Shown one piece after another: positions 1-8,608 of a DNA stretch of 64,000 bases. The notes under the pieces are model-generated. The model saw only the letters and a list, made by a program, of their open reading frames with translations, ran no database searches and had not been told where the DNA came from. The position numbers and the translations under genes were made by a program. Position 1 is the first letter of the stretch. Each line of letters starts with the position of its first letter. Source of the DNA: Saccharicrinis sp963666825 (GTDB lineage Bacteria > Bacteroidota > Bacteroidia > Bacteroidales > Marinilabiliaceae); contig OY763044.2 in the NCBI GenBank assembly GCA_963666825.2, positions 4,898,001 to 4,962,000 on the forward strand. Reading direction: 5' to 3'.

Positions 1-572
1 ACGGTGTAAGAATATGGAATGAATGGGCAAAGGAAGATGGCGAATTAGGCCCAATTTATGGATATCAATGGCGATCATGGCCTGCTGCAAATGGTGAATA
101 CATTGATCAAATAAAACAAGTTATAGATTCTATTAAAAACAATCCTGACTCCCGCAGACATATTGTTAGCGCATGGAATGTAGGTCAGCTTGATGAAATG
201 CAACTTCCTCCTTGTCATATCTTATTCCAGTTTTATGTTGCTGATGGAAAACTTTCATGCCAACTGTACCAAAGAAGTGCTGATTTATTTCTTGGTGTTC
301 CTTTTAACATTGCATCATATGCATTATTAACAATGATGGTGGCCCAAGCCACAGGATTAGAATTAGGTGATTTTGTACACACTTTAGGTGATGTTCATAT
401 ATATAAGAATCATATTGATCAGGTAAAATTACAGTTGACACGTACACCATATTCTTTACCAAAGATGGAAATTAATCCAGAAGTAAAAAACATTGACGAT
501 TTTAAGTATGAAGATTTTACTTTAAGTGGTTATGAATCACATCCACATATTAAAGGAGCTATTTCTGTTTAG
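1..572 (+). CDS. thyA: Thymidylate synthase, C-terminal part (5' end outside window)
   Basis: This enzyme methylates dUMP to dTMP with methylenetetrahydrofolate in the cytoplasm. The open frame runs from the left window edge (codons in phase with base 3) to the stop at 570-572, so a start at the Met codon at 198 would be artificial. Upstream of that Met the frame already reads family-typical sequence, including GPIYGYQWRSW and NPDSRRHIVSAWN. The catalytic cysteine lies in the motif LPPCH (Cys codon 213-215), followed by the folate/dUMP-binding QLYQRSAD and the C-terminal region. Only the N-terminal part is missing. The dihydrofolate reductase gene follows after 41 bases, the classic thyA-folA pair, since the synthase consumes the folate cofactor that the reductase regenerates. 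Confidence 0.97.
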   Translation, partial: GVRIWNEWAKEDGELGPIYGYQWRSWPAANGEYIDQIKQVIDSIKNNPDSRRHIVSAWNVGQLDEMQLPPCHILFQFYVADGKLSCQLYQRSADLFLGVPFNIASYALLTMMVAQATGLELGDFVHTLGDVHIYKNHIDQVKLQLTRTPYSLPKMEINPEVKNIDDFKYEDFTLSGYESHPHIKGAISV

Positions 573-613
573 GATATGGTTCAATATTTACCCACCAACA
601 ATTAAAAACAAAA

Positions 614-1117
614 ATGACAGAATTTTCAATTATAGTAGCCATAGCTAAAATGAATGCTATTGGCCAGAATAACAATTTACTTGCATATATTTCAAAGGAT
701 TTAAAACGTTTTAAAGCTTTAACCAGCAGACACACTATTATAATGGGCAGAAAAACCTTTGAATCACTGCCCAATGGAGCTCTACCTAATCGAAGAAATA
801 TTGTAATAACTCGCAATACAGAATTAAAATTTGAAGGTGCAGAAGTTGTTAATTCACCAGAAGAAGCAATAGAGCTATGTAAAAATGATGGAGAAGTCTT
901 TATTATTGGTGGTGCTACAATTTATGAGGCTTTTCTTCCAAAAACAAATAAACTTTATCTTACTCTAATTAATCAGTTCTTCAATAATGCAGATACTTTT
1001 TTCCCAGAAATTAATTATGAAGAGTGGGAAGAAACATATAGAGAAGAAATTAATGATGATGAGCAGAATGACTTCAACTATACTTTCCTTGATTTAAAAA
1101 GAAAGAAACAAGGTTAA
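614..1117 (+). CDS. folA: Dihydrofolate reductase
   Basis: It reduces dihydrofolate to tetrahydrofolate with NADPH. The 167-residue length is usual for bacterial DHFR. Family landmarks are VAIAKMNAIGQNN (Met20-loop region), TIIMGRKTFESLP, NRRNIVITRN and FIIGGATIYEAFL. One active-site oddity is visible: the normally conserved Trp in the L-W-x-x-P-x-D segment is Ala24 here (LLAYISKDL), and the Pro is Ser27, while the acidic substrate-binding residue (Asp29) is kept. The gene follows thyA by 41 bases, probably in one transcript. Its stop codon overlaps that of the convergent channel gene. Function is confident; the effect of the substitutions is unknown. Confidence 0.95.
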   Translation: MTEFSIIVAIAKMNAIGQNNNLLAYISKDLKRFKALTSRHTIIMGRKTFESLPNGALPNRRNIVITRNTELKFEGAEVVNSPEEAIELCKNDGEVFIIGGATIYEAFLPKTNKLYLTLINQFFNNADTFFPEINYEEWEETYREEINDDEQNDFNYTFLDLKRKKQG

Positions 1118-1929
1118 ACATTTAGTTTTTCACCACAAAACTTACAATACTCAGCGTCTCGGTCATGTCCCTCTTGTAAACATGATGGGCAAACCTGAGT
1201 AGTTGTATCTTTTGTAACTCGGGTTAATTCCGAAGTCACAATTCCTGTTGGCACAGCAATTATTGCGTAGCCTAAAATCATTACCACACCTGCCAAAAAT
1301 TGTCCCATTGGTGTTACCGGAGCAATATCTCCATACCCCACAGTTGTAAGTGTTACAACAGCCCAATAAATACTAATGGGAATACTTGTAAATCCACTTT
1401 CTTGATTTGACTCAACAATATACATTAAGGTGCCTAATATTGTAACTAAAATTAGTACTGTAAACAAAAACACACTTATTTTATTTCTGCTTGCAATTAA
1501 GGCTTTCCATAATGTAGAAGCCTCATTAATATATCGTGTCAATTTTAAAACCCTGAATATCCTTAATAACCTCAAAGATCTAAATACAACCAACATATGA
1601 GTTCCGGTAAATATTAAGCCCAAAAAGGAAGGTATTATGGCTAATAAATCAATAATTCCAAAAAAACTAAGCGCATATTTTAATGAATGTCGAACTACCC
1701 ACAACCTAATTAAATATTCAATGAGAAAAGCATAAGTTACTCCCCATTCTAAAAAATATAAAGTAGTATAAAATGATTTAGAACGACCAGGAAGGCTCTC
1801 TAGCATAACAATAGTAATGCTAAAAACAATCAGAAATATTAATGCTATATCAAATATTTTACCAGCCTTTGTATCAGCTTCAAAAATTATATCATAAAGT
1901 TTCTTTTGAATGTGAGACTGCTTTTTCAT
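1114..1929 (-). CDS. Voltage-gated-type potassium/ion channel with C-terminal zinc ribbon
   Basis: Inner-membrane tetrameric cation channel of the six-TM ion-transport family, 271 residues. S1-S6 are recognisable. The S4 helix carries Arg117, Arg120, Arg123, Arg126 and Lys129 at every third position, the hallmark of a voltage sensor. The pore helix ends in the potassium selectivity filter TVGYG (196-200) followed by D. S6 ends around residue 235. The C-terminal tail holds two CxxC pairs (C247/C250 and C262/C265) forming a predicted zinc ribbon, a cytoplasmic add-on in place of RCK or cyclic-nucleotide domains. The stop codon overlaps that of folA (TTAA shared). K+ selectivity is inferred from the filter. 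Confidence 0.9.
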   Translation of the reverse strand: MKKQSHIQKKLYDIIFEADTKAGKIFDIALIFLIVFSITIVMLESLPGRSKSFYTTLYFLEWGVTYAFLIEYLIRLWVVRHSLKYALSFFGIIDLLAIIPSFLGLIFTGTHMLVVFRSLRLLRIFRVLKLTRYINEASTLWKALIASRNKISVFLFTVLILVTILGTLMYIVESNQESGFTSIPISIYWAVVTLTTVGYGDIAPVTPMGQFLAGVVMILGYAIIAVPTGIVTSELTRVTKDTTTQVCPSCLQEGHDRDAEYCKFCGEKLNV

Positions 1930-1989
1930 AAATTGTATTATAATTCATTTAAACTGTTTTGAGTTTATAAAACCCATCGTATATTTACT

Positions 1990-1997
1990 CAAAATTA
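1990..1997 (-). promoter_or_regulatory. Possible Bacteroidota -7 box for the channel gene
   Basis: On the minus strand this reads TAATTTTG, matching the TAnnTTTG box of the Bacteroidota housekeeping sigma factor. It lies about 60 bases before the channel start codon. No well-placed TTG -33 element was found, so support is moderate to weak. Confidence 0.35.
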
Positions 1998-2006
1998 TAA
2001 ACAAAT

Positions 2007-2585
2007 ATGAGTATTAATACTATTAAAAATAATTTCCTTGACCTTCAAAAGGTTCTAAATGATTTTATAAATAACGATAATAACTTTAACTTAATAAAAC
2101 AAGCAGGAGACATAATGGTATCCTCGCTTAAAGATGGAGGAAAACTTATTTCATGTGGCAATGGAGGTTCTATGAGTGATGCAATGCATTTTGCAGAAGA
2201 GCTTACAGGCCGATTTAGAGATGAAAGAAAAGGATTAGCTGCAATATCGATATCTGATCCATCGCATATTACTTGTGTTGGCAACGATTATGGATTTGAT
2301 CATATCTTTTCGAGATATATTGAATCAGTGGGTAACTCAGGTGATGTTCTGTTAGCAATTAGCACAAGTGGTAACTCTGCTAATATTTTAAAAGCTGCTG
2401 AAGCTGCAAAAGAAAAAGGTATTAAAATAGTTTCCTTAACCGGTAAAACTGGAGGTAAATTAAAAGATATAAGTGATGTTGAATTAAGAATTCCTCACAA
2501 TGGATATTCAGATAGAATTCAGGAGATTCATATCCAGATTATACACTCTCTAATTCACTATATTGAATTAGAATATTTTAAATAA
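2007..2585 (+). CDS. gmhA: Sedoheptulose-7-phosphate (phosphoheptose) isomerase
   Basis: SIS-domain isomerase converting sedoheptulose 7-phosphate to D-glycero-D-manno-heptose 7-phosphate, the first step of ADP-heptose synthesis for the LPS inner core. The 192-residue length matches the GmhA family. Motifs are CGNGGSMSDAMHFAEEL (phosphosugar binding and catalytic region), AISTSGNSANILKA (SIS phosphate loop) and a C-terminal IQEIHIQIIHSLIHYIE helix with the conserved Glu and His residues. It is transcribed divergently from the channel gene. The GT9 heptosyltransferase-family gene at 49948 would be a user of ADP-heptose. HldE/GmhB homologues are not in the window. Confidence 0.93.
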   Translation: MSINTIKNNFLDLQKVLNDFINNDNNFNLIKQAGDIMVSSLKDGGKLISCGNGGSMSDAMHFAEELTGRFRDERKGLAAISISDPSHITCVGNDYGFDHIFSRYIESVGNSGDVLLAISTSGNSANILKAAEAAKEKGIKIVSLTGKTGGKLKDISDVELRIPHNGYSDRIQEIHIQIIHSLIHYIELEYFK

Positions 2586-2666
2586 CAATATTGTAATTAT
2601 ATCGTTATATATAATCTACTAGATTACAGTTTTGTAATGTGACAATTAATATTAAATTTTAAATAC

Positions 2667-3296
2667 ATGAGGTATTGCAGAATAAAATATTGTGTAATTA
2701 TAATTGTCACATTTTTTATGACTTCATGTTTCAATGAAGATTTAAATAAGATATCTGATGAGTATATATGGGAACCTGATGTTTCAATCCCTGTTTTTGA
2801 AGATATCTACTATTTAACTGACACCAGACTTACAGGTTCTATATCCTCACTATATGCTAATTCAGCAGTTGAATATATTCCTATCACAAAAGACTTTGAT
2901 CTTAATTTCAATGATATCTTTGAAGATGTTGAATATATCCAAAGTTTATATTTAAATCTGGGAATTGACAACTTTACCCCATCAGAAATTCAGGTTTATC
3001 TTGATTTTATGAAATACCCAAGTGTCTATATAAAAAGTCTCGAACTTGATGATGATATCATAATACCTGCAGCAATAGTTAACAGTAATGGAGAGGTTAC
3101 TAAAAATCAATCATTTTCGCAACTAATTCCAATTGATATAAGTGATGAAACACTAATACAAGAAACAGAATTTGTAAGATTGGAAATAAGACTAATTAAC
3201 AGAGAAATCACAGAAGATATAATAGCTAATCTCAATAATTATTATTCTAATTGTTCCATAGGGATGAAAGCAGCCTTAAAAGTACCAGTTAAGTAA
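2667..3296 (+). CDS. Hypothetical outer-surface lipoprotein
   Basis: A 209-residue protein of unknown function. The N-terminus has basic residues, a hydrophobic stretch (about 8-19) and a lipobox ending at Cys21 (FMTSC). The residues after the cysteine are Phe-Asn-Glu-Asp; acidic residues close behind the lipidated Cys resemble the Bacteroidota lipoprotein export signal, so surface exposure is possible. The mature part looks beta-rich without recognisable catalytic motifs. The next gene starts 8 bases downstream and encodes a DUF5723-type outer-membrane protein, so the two are probably co-transcribed and may act together. No family name can be given with confidence. Confidence 0.8.
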   Translation: MRYCRIKYCVIIIVTFFMTSCFNEDLNKISDEYIWEPDVSIPVFEDIYYLTDTRLTGSISSLYANSAVEYIPITKDFDLNFNDIFEDVEYIQSLYLNLGIDNFTPSEIQVYLDFMKYPSVYIKSLELDDDIIIPAAIVNSNGEVTKNQSFSQLIPIDISDETLIQETEFVRLEIRLINREITEDIIANLNNYYSNCSIGMKAALKVPVK

Positions 3297-3304
3297 TTTA
3301 AACC

Positions 3305-4741
3305 ATGCATAAAACAATTGTTCTAATAATATTATTAATGGCTTATTCTTTAATAAAAGCTCAACAGAACAATACACTATTTTTAATGCATGATCTACCA
3401 CAGGCAAACATTGTAAATCCTGCAGTACAAATTAAATGCAAATTACATATTGGAATCCCCTTAATAGGTTCTACCCACATAAATGCTTATTCAACAGGAT
3501 TTGCATTTAACGATGTTTTTGAAAAATACAATGGTGACTCGTTACGATTTAATCCAGATAAAACGCTGCATCAGTTTAATAAATATGAAATAATTAGCAG
3601 TGAAGTACACTTATCCCTGCTTTCCTTTGGATATAAATATAGAAACAACTATTTCACTTTCTCAGTGAATGAAAAGGTAAACTCATATAGTATTCTTTCA
3701 AAGAATGCACTTTTGCTTGCTAACGAAGGCAACTCACAATTTGTAGGTAGAAACACAAATTTGGGAGGAACAAGAATAAACGCTGTCCACTATAGAGAAT
3801 ATGCTTTAGGTTGGGCAAAAAACGTTAATGAAAAATTTGATTTTGGAATAAGAGCTAAGTTATTATTTGGTAAGGCAAATATTTATACAAAAAACACAAA
3901 TATAAGTCTATATACAGATCCAATAACCTATGCACTAAATCTCAGTGCAAGTGGGGAATTGAACAGCTCATTCCCTTTAGATTTAACTACAAATGAAGAT
4001 GGTGATATTGAAGAGATAAATGACATTGAAATAAAAGATATTAACATATCGGAATATCTGCTTAATAAAAATAATTTAGGAATGGGGGTTGATTTGGGTA
4101 TTATATACAAAATTGACCAATTCACCACATTATCTGCTAGCATTCTAGACATTGGATTTATTAAATGGAAATCTGAAATTCAAAACATAGAGTATTCAGG
4201 TCAATTAGATATATCAGGTCAATTCTTCGAAGATGGATCAAGCGTATTTGAAGCTCTTGGAGACTCTCTTTCTGATACTTTCCAACAGGACATAAACTAT
4301 ATGCCATATTCATCACCTCTTACACCATCAATATACTTTGGGATTGAGAGAAAAATGACAAACAATTTTGAGCTTGGAACTGTCTTTCATAATGAGTTTT
4401 TCAAAAAAAAATGGCATTCTTCTTTAAGCCTATCTGCAAACAAAAACTTTGCTAAAATACTATCTACAGGAATCTCTTATACAATACAGAATAAACAATT
4501 TAATAATATTGGAATGGGAATGGGAATTAAACTAGGTCCAATATATCTTCATGCTTTAAGTGATAATATTCCTGCTTTCTTTAATCTCAGCTCCGCGCGT
4601 AATATAAATTTACGATTTGGGATTAGTTTACTTACCGGATGTAGTCAGAAAAATGAATCCAATAATTTTAATAAATCTCACGGTGCTATTCCTTGTACAA
4701 TGGGTAATCCATATAAAGCTATTCAGAGAAAAAGAAGATAA
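3305..4741 (+). CDS. DUF5723-type outer-membrane beta-barrel protein
   Basis: A 478-residue protein with a Sec signal peptide (about residues 1-19, ending ...LIKAQ). The segment after the signal, with HDLPQANIVNPA and the later LHIGIPLIGSTHIN, is what I associate with the Bacteroidota family DUF5723: a short helical plug-like lead-in followed by many alternating-hydrophobicity strands, consistent with an outer-membrane barrel. It continues to about residue 445, then a short charged Asn/Lys-rich tail follows. Function is unknown for the family. It sits 8 bases behind the lipoprotein gene, and a hairpin terminator follows immediately. Family call from memory of sequence style; a profile search would settle it. 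Confidence 0.75.
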   Translation: MHKTIVLIILLMAYSLIKAQQNNTLFLMHDLPQANIVNPAVQIKCKLHIGIPLIGSTHINAYSTGFAFNDVFEKYNGDSLRFNPDKTLHQFNKYEIISSEVHLSLLSFGYKYRNNYFTFSVNEKVNSYSILSKNALLLANEGNSQFVGRNTNLGGTRINAVHYREYALGWAKNVNEKFDFGIRAKLLFGKANIYTKNTNISLYTDPITYALNLSASGELNSSFPLDLTTNEDGDIEEINDIEIKDINISEYLLNKNNLGMGVDLGIIYKIDQFTTLSASILDIGFIKWKSEIQNIEYSGQLDISGQFFEDGSSVFEALGDSLSDTFQQDINYMPYSSPLTPSIYFGIERKMTNNFELGTVFHNEFFKKKWHSSLSLSANKNFAKILSTGISYTIQNKQFNNIGMGMGIKLGPIYLHALSDNIPAFFNLSSARNINLRFGISLLTGCSQKNESNNFNKSHGAIPCTMGNPYKAIQRKRR

Positions 4742-4771
4742 AAAAGGATGTTCCAAAATTGAAACATCCTT
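4741..4771. terminator. Convergent hairpin terminator between DUF5723 gene and atpG
   Basis: Bases 4744-4752 (AAGGATGTT) pair with 4763-4771 (AACATCCTT) around a 10-base loop. An A-run precedes the stem, so the minus-strand transcript (the atp operon) ends in a stem plus U-run. The plus strand has only a weak T-rich tail. It probably terminates both converging transcripts, more strongly the atp one. Confidence 0.7.
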
Positions 4772-4793
4772 GTATATAATATTAAAATTTATT

Positions 4794-5669
4794 CTATTTT
4801 GCTAAAGCTTCTGCCCCACCTACAATTTCAAGAATTTCATTTGTAATCGCAGTCTGACGGGCTTTATTATAACTTAACTCCAAATCACCAATTAATTCAG
4901 TGGCATTGTCTGTTGCCTTATGCATGGATGTCATTCTCGCACCATGTTCAGACGCAACAGAGTCAAGTAAAGTTTTAAAGAACAATGTTTTAAGTGTTAA
5001 GGGAACTATTTCATTTATAATTGCATCCTGTCCTGGTTCATATATATATTGCGTTGAAAAGCCATAAGGTAATTTCGGTAATTCTAATGGCAAAAATTGA
5101 GACACACATATATTTTGTACAGCAGCATTAATAAACTCATTATGTACCAAAATTACTTTATCATATTTATGTGATAAAAAGTCTGATATTATTTGATTAG
5201 AGATTATCTCAACATTATTAAACTTTAAATTATTGTAAATATCATTATACTCTTTTGTACACGTAATTTCTAAAGATTTCAATAACTTTTCTCCTTGTTT
5301 ACCTATGGCAATAACATCCAGAAAACCATTTTTATAATGAGAAGAATAATCACCTTTAATAATTCTATTAACTTCTTTAACTATACTAGAATTAAATGCT
5401 CCACATAAACCTCGATTTGACGTTATCATGACTATTAAAACCCTATCAACCTCACGTTGTTCTGCCAATGGAATACTTTTACCACTATCCATTGCATTCA
5501 CCAAATCAAACATTATTTCGCTTAATTTATCGGCATAAGGTCTTATTTGAACGATATCATCCTGTGCTTTTTTAAGTTTTGCAGCAGATACCATTTTCAT
5601 TGCACTTGTAACCTGACGGGTAGTTTTAACCGAATCAATGCGGGTTTTTATGTCTTTTAAACTAGGCAT
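4794..5669 (-). CDS. atpG: F1Fo ATP synthase gamma subunit
   Basis: Central rotor shaft of F1, 291 residues. The N-terminus MPSLKDIKTRIDSVK and the segment TSAMKMVSAAKLKKA are the conserved gamma N-terminal helix. TSNRGLCGAFN (about 93-103) and the C-terminal helix ARMTSMHKATDNATELI and YNKARQTAITNEILEIV complete the signature. It is the last gene of the minus-strand atp operon, 7 bases behind atpA, and is followed by a hairpin terminator. Confidence 0.97.
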   Translation of the reverse strand: MPSLKDIKTRIDSVKTTRQVTSAMKMVSAAKLKKAQDDIVQIRPYADKLSEIMFDLVNAMDSGKSIPLAEQREVDRVLIVMITSNRGLCGAFNSSIVKEVNRIIKGDYSSHYKNGFLDVIAIGKQGEKLLKSLEITCTKEYNDIYNNLKFNNVEIISNQIISDFLSHKYDKVILVHNEFINAAVQNICVSQFLPLELPKLPYGFSTQYIYEPGQDAIINEIVPLTLKTLFFKTLLDSVASEHGARMTSMHKATDNATELIGDLELSYNKARQTAITNEILEIVGGAEALAK

Positions 5670-5676
5670 TACATTC

Positions 5677-7266
5677 TTAATTTTCTTCTTCTACAATAAA
5701 TCTACGAGCCACATCTCCGGCTACTTCTTTTAAAATTGCAGTTTCTTTATCAGAAATATTCCCTTTACTCAAAGTTTCAAAGACATCATTATAACGAATT
5801 TGTAAATCCTCAATAAAACTTGCTTCAAATTCTTTAACCTTATCAACAGGAACATCACCTAATAAACCTTGTGTACCACAATAAATCAATGCAATTTGAT
5901 GCGCAACATTCACTGGCGAATATTGAGGTTGTTTTAGTAATTCAACATTCTTACGTCCCTTATCCAAAACAGCCTTTGTTGCGGGATCAAGATCTGATCC
6001 AAATTTAGAAAAGGCCTCTAATTCTCTGTATTGAGCCTGATCTAACTTTAAGGTACCAGATACTTTTTTCATTGATTTAATCTGAGCACTACCTCCTACA
6101 CGAGATACAGATATACCTACATTAATGGCAGGACGTATACCCGCGTTAAATAAATTACTTTCTAAGAAAATCTGACCATCAGTAATTGAAATAACATTGG
6201 TTGGAATATATGCTGAAACATCACCTGCCTGAGTTTCAATAATCGGTAAAGCAGTTAATGAACCTCCTCCTTTAACCATTCCTTTAATAGATTCAGGTAA
6301 ATCATTCATTTGTGCTGCTATTTCATCTGATTCGATAACTTTGGCGGCACGTTCTAATAAACGTGAGTGTAAATAAAATACATCTCCGGGATATGCTTCA
6401 CGACCTGGAGGACGACGCAATAACAATGAAACTTCACGATAAGAAACTGCCTGTTTTGATAAATCATCATAAACAATTAACGCCGCTCTTCCTGTATCAC
6501 GAAAAAATTCACCTAATGCTGTACCTGTAAATGGAGCATAAAACTGCATCGCAGCAGGATCAGCAGCAGTTGATGAAACAACAGTGGTATATTTCATAGC
6601 ACCATGTTTCTCTAAAGTATTTACTATTTGAGCGACCGTTGAACCTTTCTGACCAATTGCTACATAAATACAATACACAGGAGTACCTTTTTCAAAATTC
6701 TCCTTTTGATTTATGATTGTATCAATAGCAATAGCAGTTTTACCAGTTTGACGGTCACCGATAATTAATTCTCTTTGTCCTCTACCAATTGGAATCATTG
6801 AGTCAACAGCTTTCAAACCTGTTTGCATTGGTTCCTTAACTGGTTGTCGATAAATAACACCTGGAGCTTTTCTTTCTAAAGGAAACTCAAATAATTCTCC
6901 TTCAATACTACCTTTACCATCAATAGGTTCACCATTAGTATTGATTACTCGTCCAAGCATACCCTCTCCTACTTTAACAGAGGCAATACGGCCAGTTCTC
7001 TTAACTACATCTCCTTCTTTAATATCATGTGAAGCTCCTAATAAAACAACACCAACATTATCCTGTTCAAGATTAAGCACAACACCCTTACACGATTCAA
7101 ACTCAACAAGCTCATTTGCTCTAACCTTGTTTAACCCATAAACCCTGGCAATACCATCGCCAACCTGAAGAACAGTACCTACTTCTTCAAGATTAGTATT
7201 GCTGGTGAAACCTTCTATTTGTTTTTTTAATAATTCCGAAACTTCGGCAGGTTTTATATTTTCCAT
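5677..7266 (-). CDS. atpA: F1Fo ATP synthase alpha subunit
   Basis: Non-catalytic nucleotide-binding F1 subunit, 529 residues. The P-loop GDRQTGKTAIA sits near residue 170. ALIVYDDLSKQAVSYREVSLL and RPPGREAYPGDVFYLHSRLLERAA are diagnostic alpha-subunit stretches. N-terminal beta-barrel and C-terminal helical domains are complete. It partners with AtpD, whose gene in this genome lies about 41 kb to the right on the other strand. Operon position between atpH (24 bases upstream) and atpG (7 bases downstream) is normal. Confidence 0.98.
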   Translation of the reverse strand: MENIKPAEVSELLKKQIEGFTSNTNLEEVGTVLQVGDGIARVYGLNKVRANELVEFESCKGVVLNLEQDNVGVVLLGASHDIKEGDVVKRTGRIASVKVGEGMLGRVINTNGEPIDGKGSIEGELFEFPLERKAPGVIYRQPVKEPMQTGLKAVDSMIPIGRGQRELIIGDRQTGKTAIAIDTIINQKENFEKGTPVYCIYVAIGQKGSTVAQIVNTLEKHGAMKYTTVVSSTAADPAAMQFYAPFTGTALGEFFRDTGRAALIVYDDLSKQAVSYREVSLLLRRPPGREAYPGDVFYLHSRLLERAAKVIESDEIAAQMNDLPESIKGMVKGGGSLTALPIIETQAGDVSAYIPTNVISITDGQIFLESNLFNAGIRPAINVGISVSRVGGSAQIKSMKKVSGTLKLDQAQYRELEAFSKFGSDLDPATKAVLDKGRKNVELLKQPQYSPVNVAHQIALIYCGTQGLLGDVPVDKVKEFEASFIEDLQIRYNDVFETLSKGNISDKETAILKEVAGDVARRFIVEEEN

Positions 7267-7290
7267 TGGTACAATTTTAACCAGTAGTAA

Positions 7291-7827
7291 TTAACTTAAC
7301 AACCTATTCTTTAATTGCTTAAGTTTATTGAAAATACTTGTATCGATCATTTTACCATCAACCATTAAAATAAATCCTCCAATGAGATGTTCACGAACAC
7401 TTACATTCAATTCGATTTTAGCCTTTAATTCCTTTTCAAGAATATCTTTAACTTTTGAAATATAATCTTCTGATAAAGTATAGGCTGTATAAAGAGTAGC
7501 TGTTTTTAATCCTGTTTGTTTTTTATAAAAATCCACAAAATTACGAGCAATATCCGACAACAATTCTTCTCGATTATTATCAATAAGTAATCGAAGAAAA
7601 TTCATTGAAATTTCATTGATATATTTTTCAAAGATGGATTGAAAAATTTTCTTTTTTTCACCAGGAGTAATAACCGGACTTTTTAATAACTCATTAAAAG
7701 ATGGCGTATTAGAACATTGATCAATTAGTAATAACATATCACTATTCACATCTTCAACAATATTCTTCTCCTGACTAAGTTCGAATAAAGCTTTTGCATA
7801 CCTAACGGAGATTAAACTTTGATCCAT
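7291..7827 (-). CDS. atpH: F1Fo ATP synthase delta subunit
   Basis: Peripheral-stalk connector between F1 alpha and the b subunits (OSCP homologue), 178 residues. The N-terminus SLISVRYAKALFELSQEKN is typical, as are the helical N-domain (NELLKSPVITPGEKKKI) and the C-terminal region (VREHLIGGFILMVDGKMIDTS), including the conserved GG(F)xxxxxxxxxDxS pattern. It is located 13 bases downstream of atpF and 24 bases upstream of atpA. Confidence 0.95.
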   Translation of the reverse strand: MDQSLISVRYAKALFELSQEKNIVEDVNSDMLLLIDQCSNTPSFNELLKSPVITPGEKKKIFQSIFEKYINEISMNFLRLLIDNNREELLSDIARNFVDFYKKQTGLKTATLYTAYTLSEDYISKVKDILEKELKAKIELNVSVREHLIGGFILMVDGKMIDTSIFNKLKQLKNRLLS

Positions 7828-7840
7828 CCTAACTACGTGA

Positions 7841-8338
7841 TTAATTAAAATTTACGTTATCTAAATATTTATCAATGATCTCTTTTTGCTTAGTATCAGA
7901 CTTCAATTCTGACTCAAGAATAAGTCCAGCAATATCAACTGATATTTCAGCAACCTGAATCTTAAGATCTTTTATTGCTGCATTTTTTTCTGCCTCAATT
8001 AATTTTCTAGCGGATTCAATAAGCCTGTTGGCTTCATTCTGAGCGGTAGCTTTTGCCTCATTAATGATTTTGTCCTTTAACTCACGTGTTTCTTTAATGA
8101 TTTGATCACGCTCATCTTTTGCAGCATTCATCATATCCTGACGCAACTTAACAAGATCTTCCACCTCCGATTTAGCTTTTTCAGCAGCTTTTAAAGATGC
8201 TTCAATAGTTTCTTCTCTAACTTTCAATGCATGTAATATTGGTTTCCATGCATATTTTTTAAGTAAAAAAACTAATATCCCAAACGAGAGTGTAGACCAA
8301 AAGACTAATCCTGGATCTGGTTGTAAAATAAAATCCAT
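7841..8338 (-). CDS. atpF: F1Fo ATP synthase b subunit
   Basis: Peripheral-stalk subunit, 165 residues. A single membrane-inserted N-terminal helix (about 8-26, PGLVFWSTLSFGILVFLLKKYAWKP, cited in part) is followed by a long charged helix rich in Lys, Glu and Ala (about 35-150) that forms the coiled-coil stator. Only one b gene is present, so a homodimer is expected. It lies between atpE and atpH in the operon. Confidence 0.95.
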   Translation of the reverse strand: MDFILQPDPGLVFWSTLSFGILVFLLKKYAWKPILHALKVREETIEASLKAAEKAKSEVEDLVKLRQDMMNAAKDERDQIIKETRELKDKIINEAKATAQNEANRLIESARKLIEAEKNAAIKDLKIQVAEISVDIAGLILESELKSDTKQKEIIDKYLDNVNFN

Positions 8339-8365
8339 TCTTAAAACTTTTAAAAAGGTTAAAAA

Positions 8366-8563
8366 TTAACCTTTGATCATAGAAATTACAATTGCAAAAA
8401 GAGCTACCCCTTCAATTAAAGCAGCTGCAATAAGCATAGCAGTTTGTAGTTTAGACAAAATTTCTGGCTGACGTGACATAGCTTCCATTGCACCTTTTCC
8501 TAAAAGTCCAATACCTAATCCAGCTCCAATTACAATAAGTCCTAAACCTAAAGAAGTTGTCAT
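8366..8563 (-). CDS. atpE: F1Fo ATP synthase c subunit (proteolipid)
   Basis: Rotor-ring proteolipid of 65 residues: helix 1 with the Gly-repeat GAGLGIGLLGKGAMEAM, polar loop SRQPE, and helix 2 with the ion-binding Glu in ALIEGVALFAIV. The residue after the Glu is Gly, not Ser/Thr, and helix 1 lacks the Gln of sodium-type rings, so proton coupling is predicted. The protein is shorter than the roughly 75-85 residues usual in proteobacteria. No frame-consistent extension is evident, and short c subunits are common in the phylum as far as I recall. Confidence 0.95.
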   Translation of the reverse strand: MTTSLGLGLIVIGAGLGIGLLGKGAMEAMSRQPEILSKLQTAMLIAAALIEGVALFAIVISMIKG

Positions 8564-8608
8564 AATTTTATATTTTTTTAATTAAACTATTATGTTATTT
8601 GTAAAAAA

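Noticed and set aside
4617..4805. Plus-strand open frame overlapping the end of the DUF5723-type gene
   Set aside because: It is an out-of-frame shadow crossing the terminator hairpin, without family similarity.
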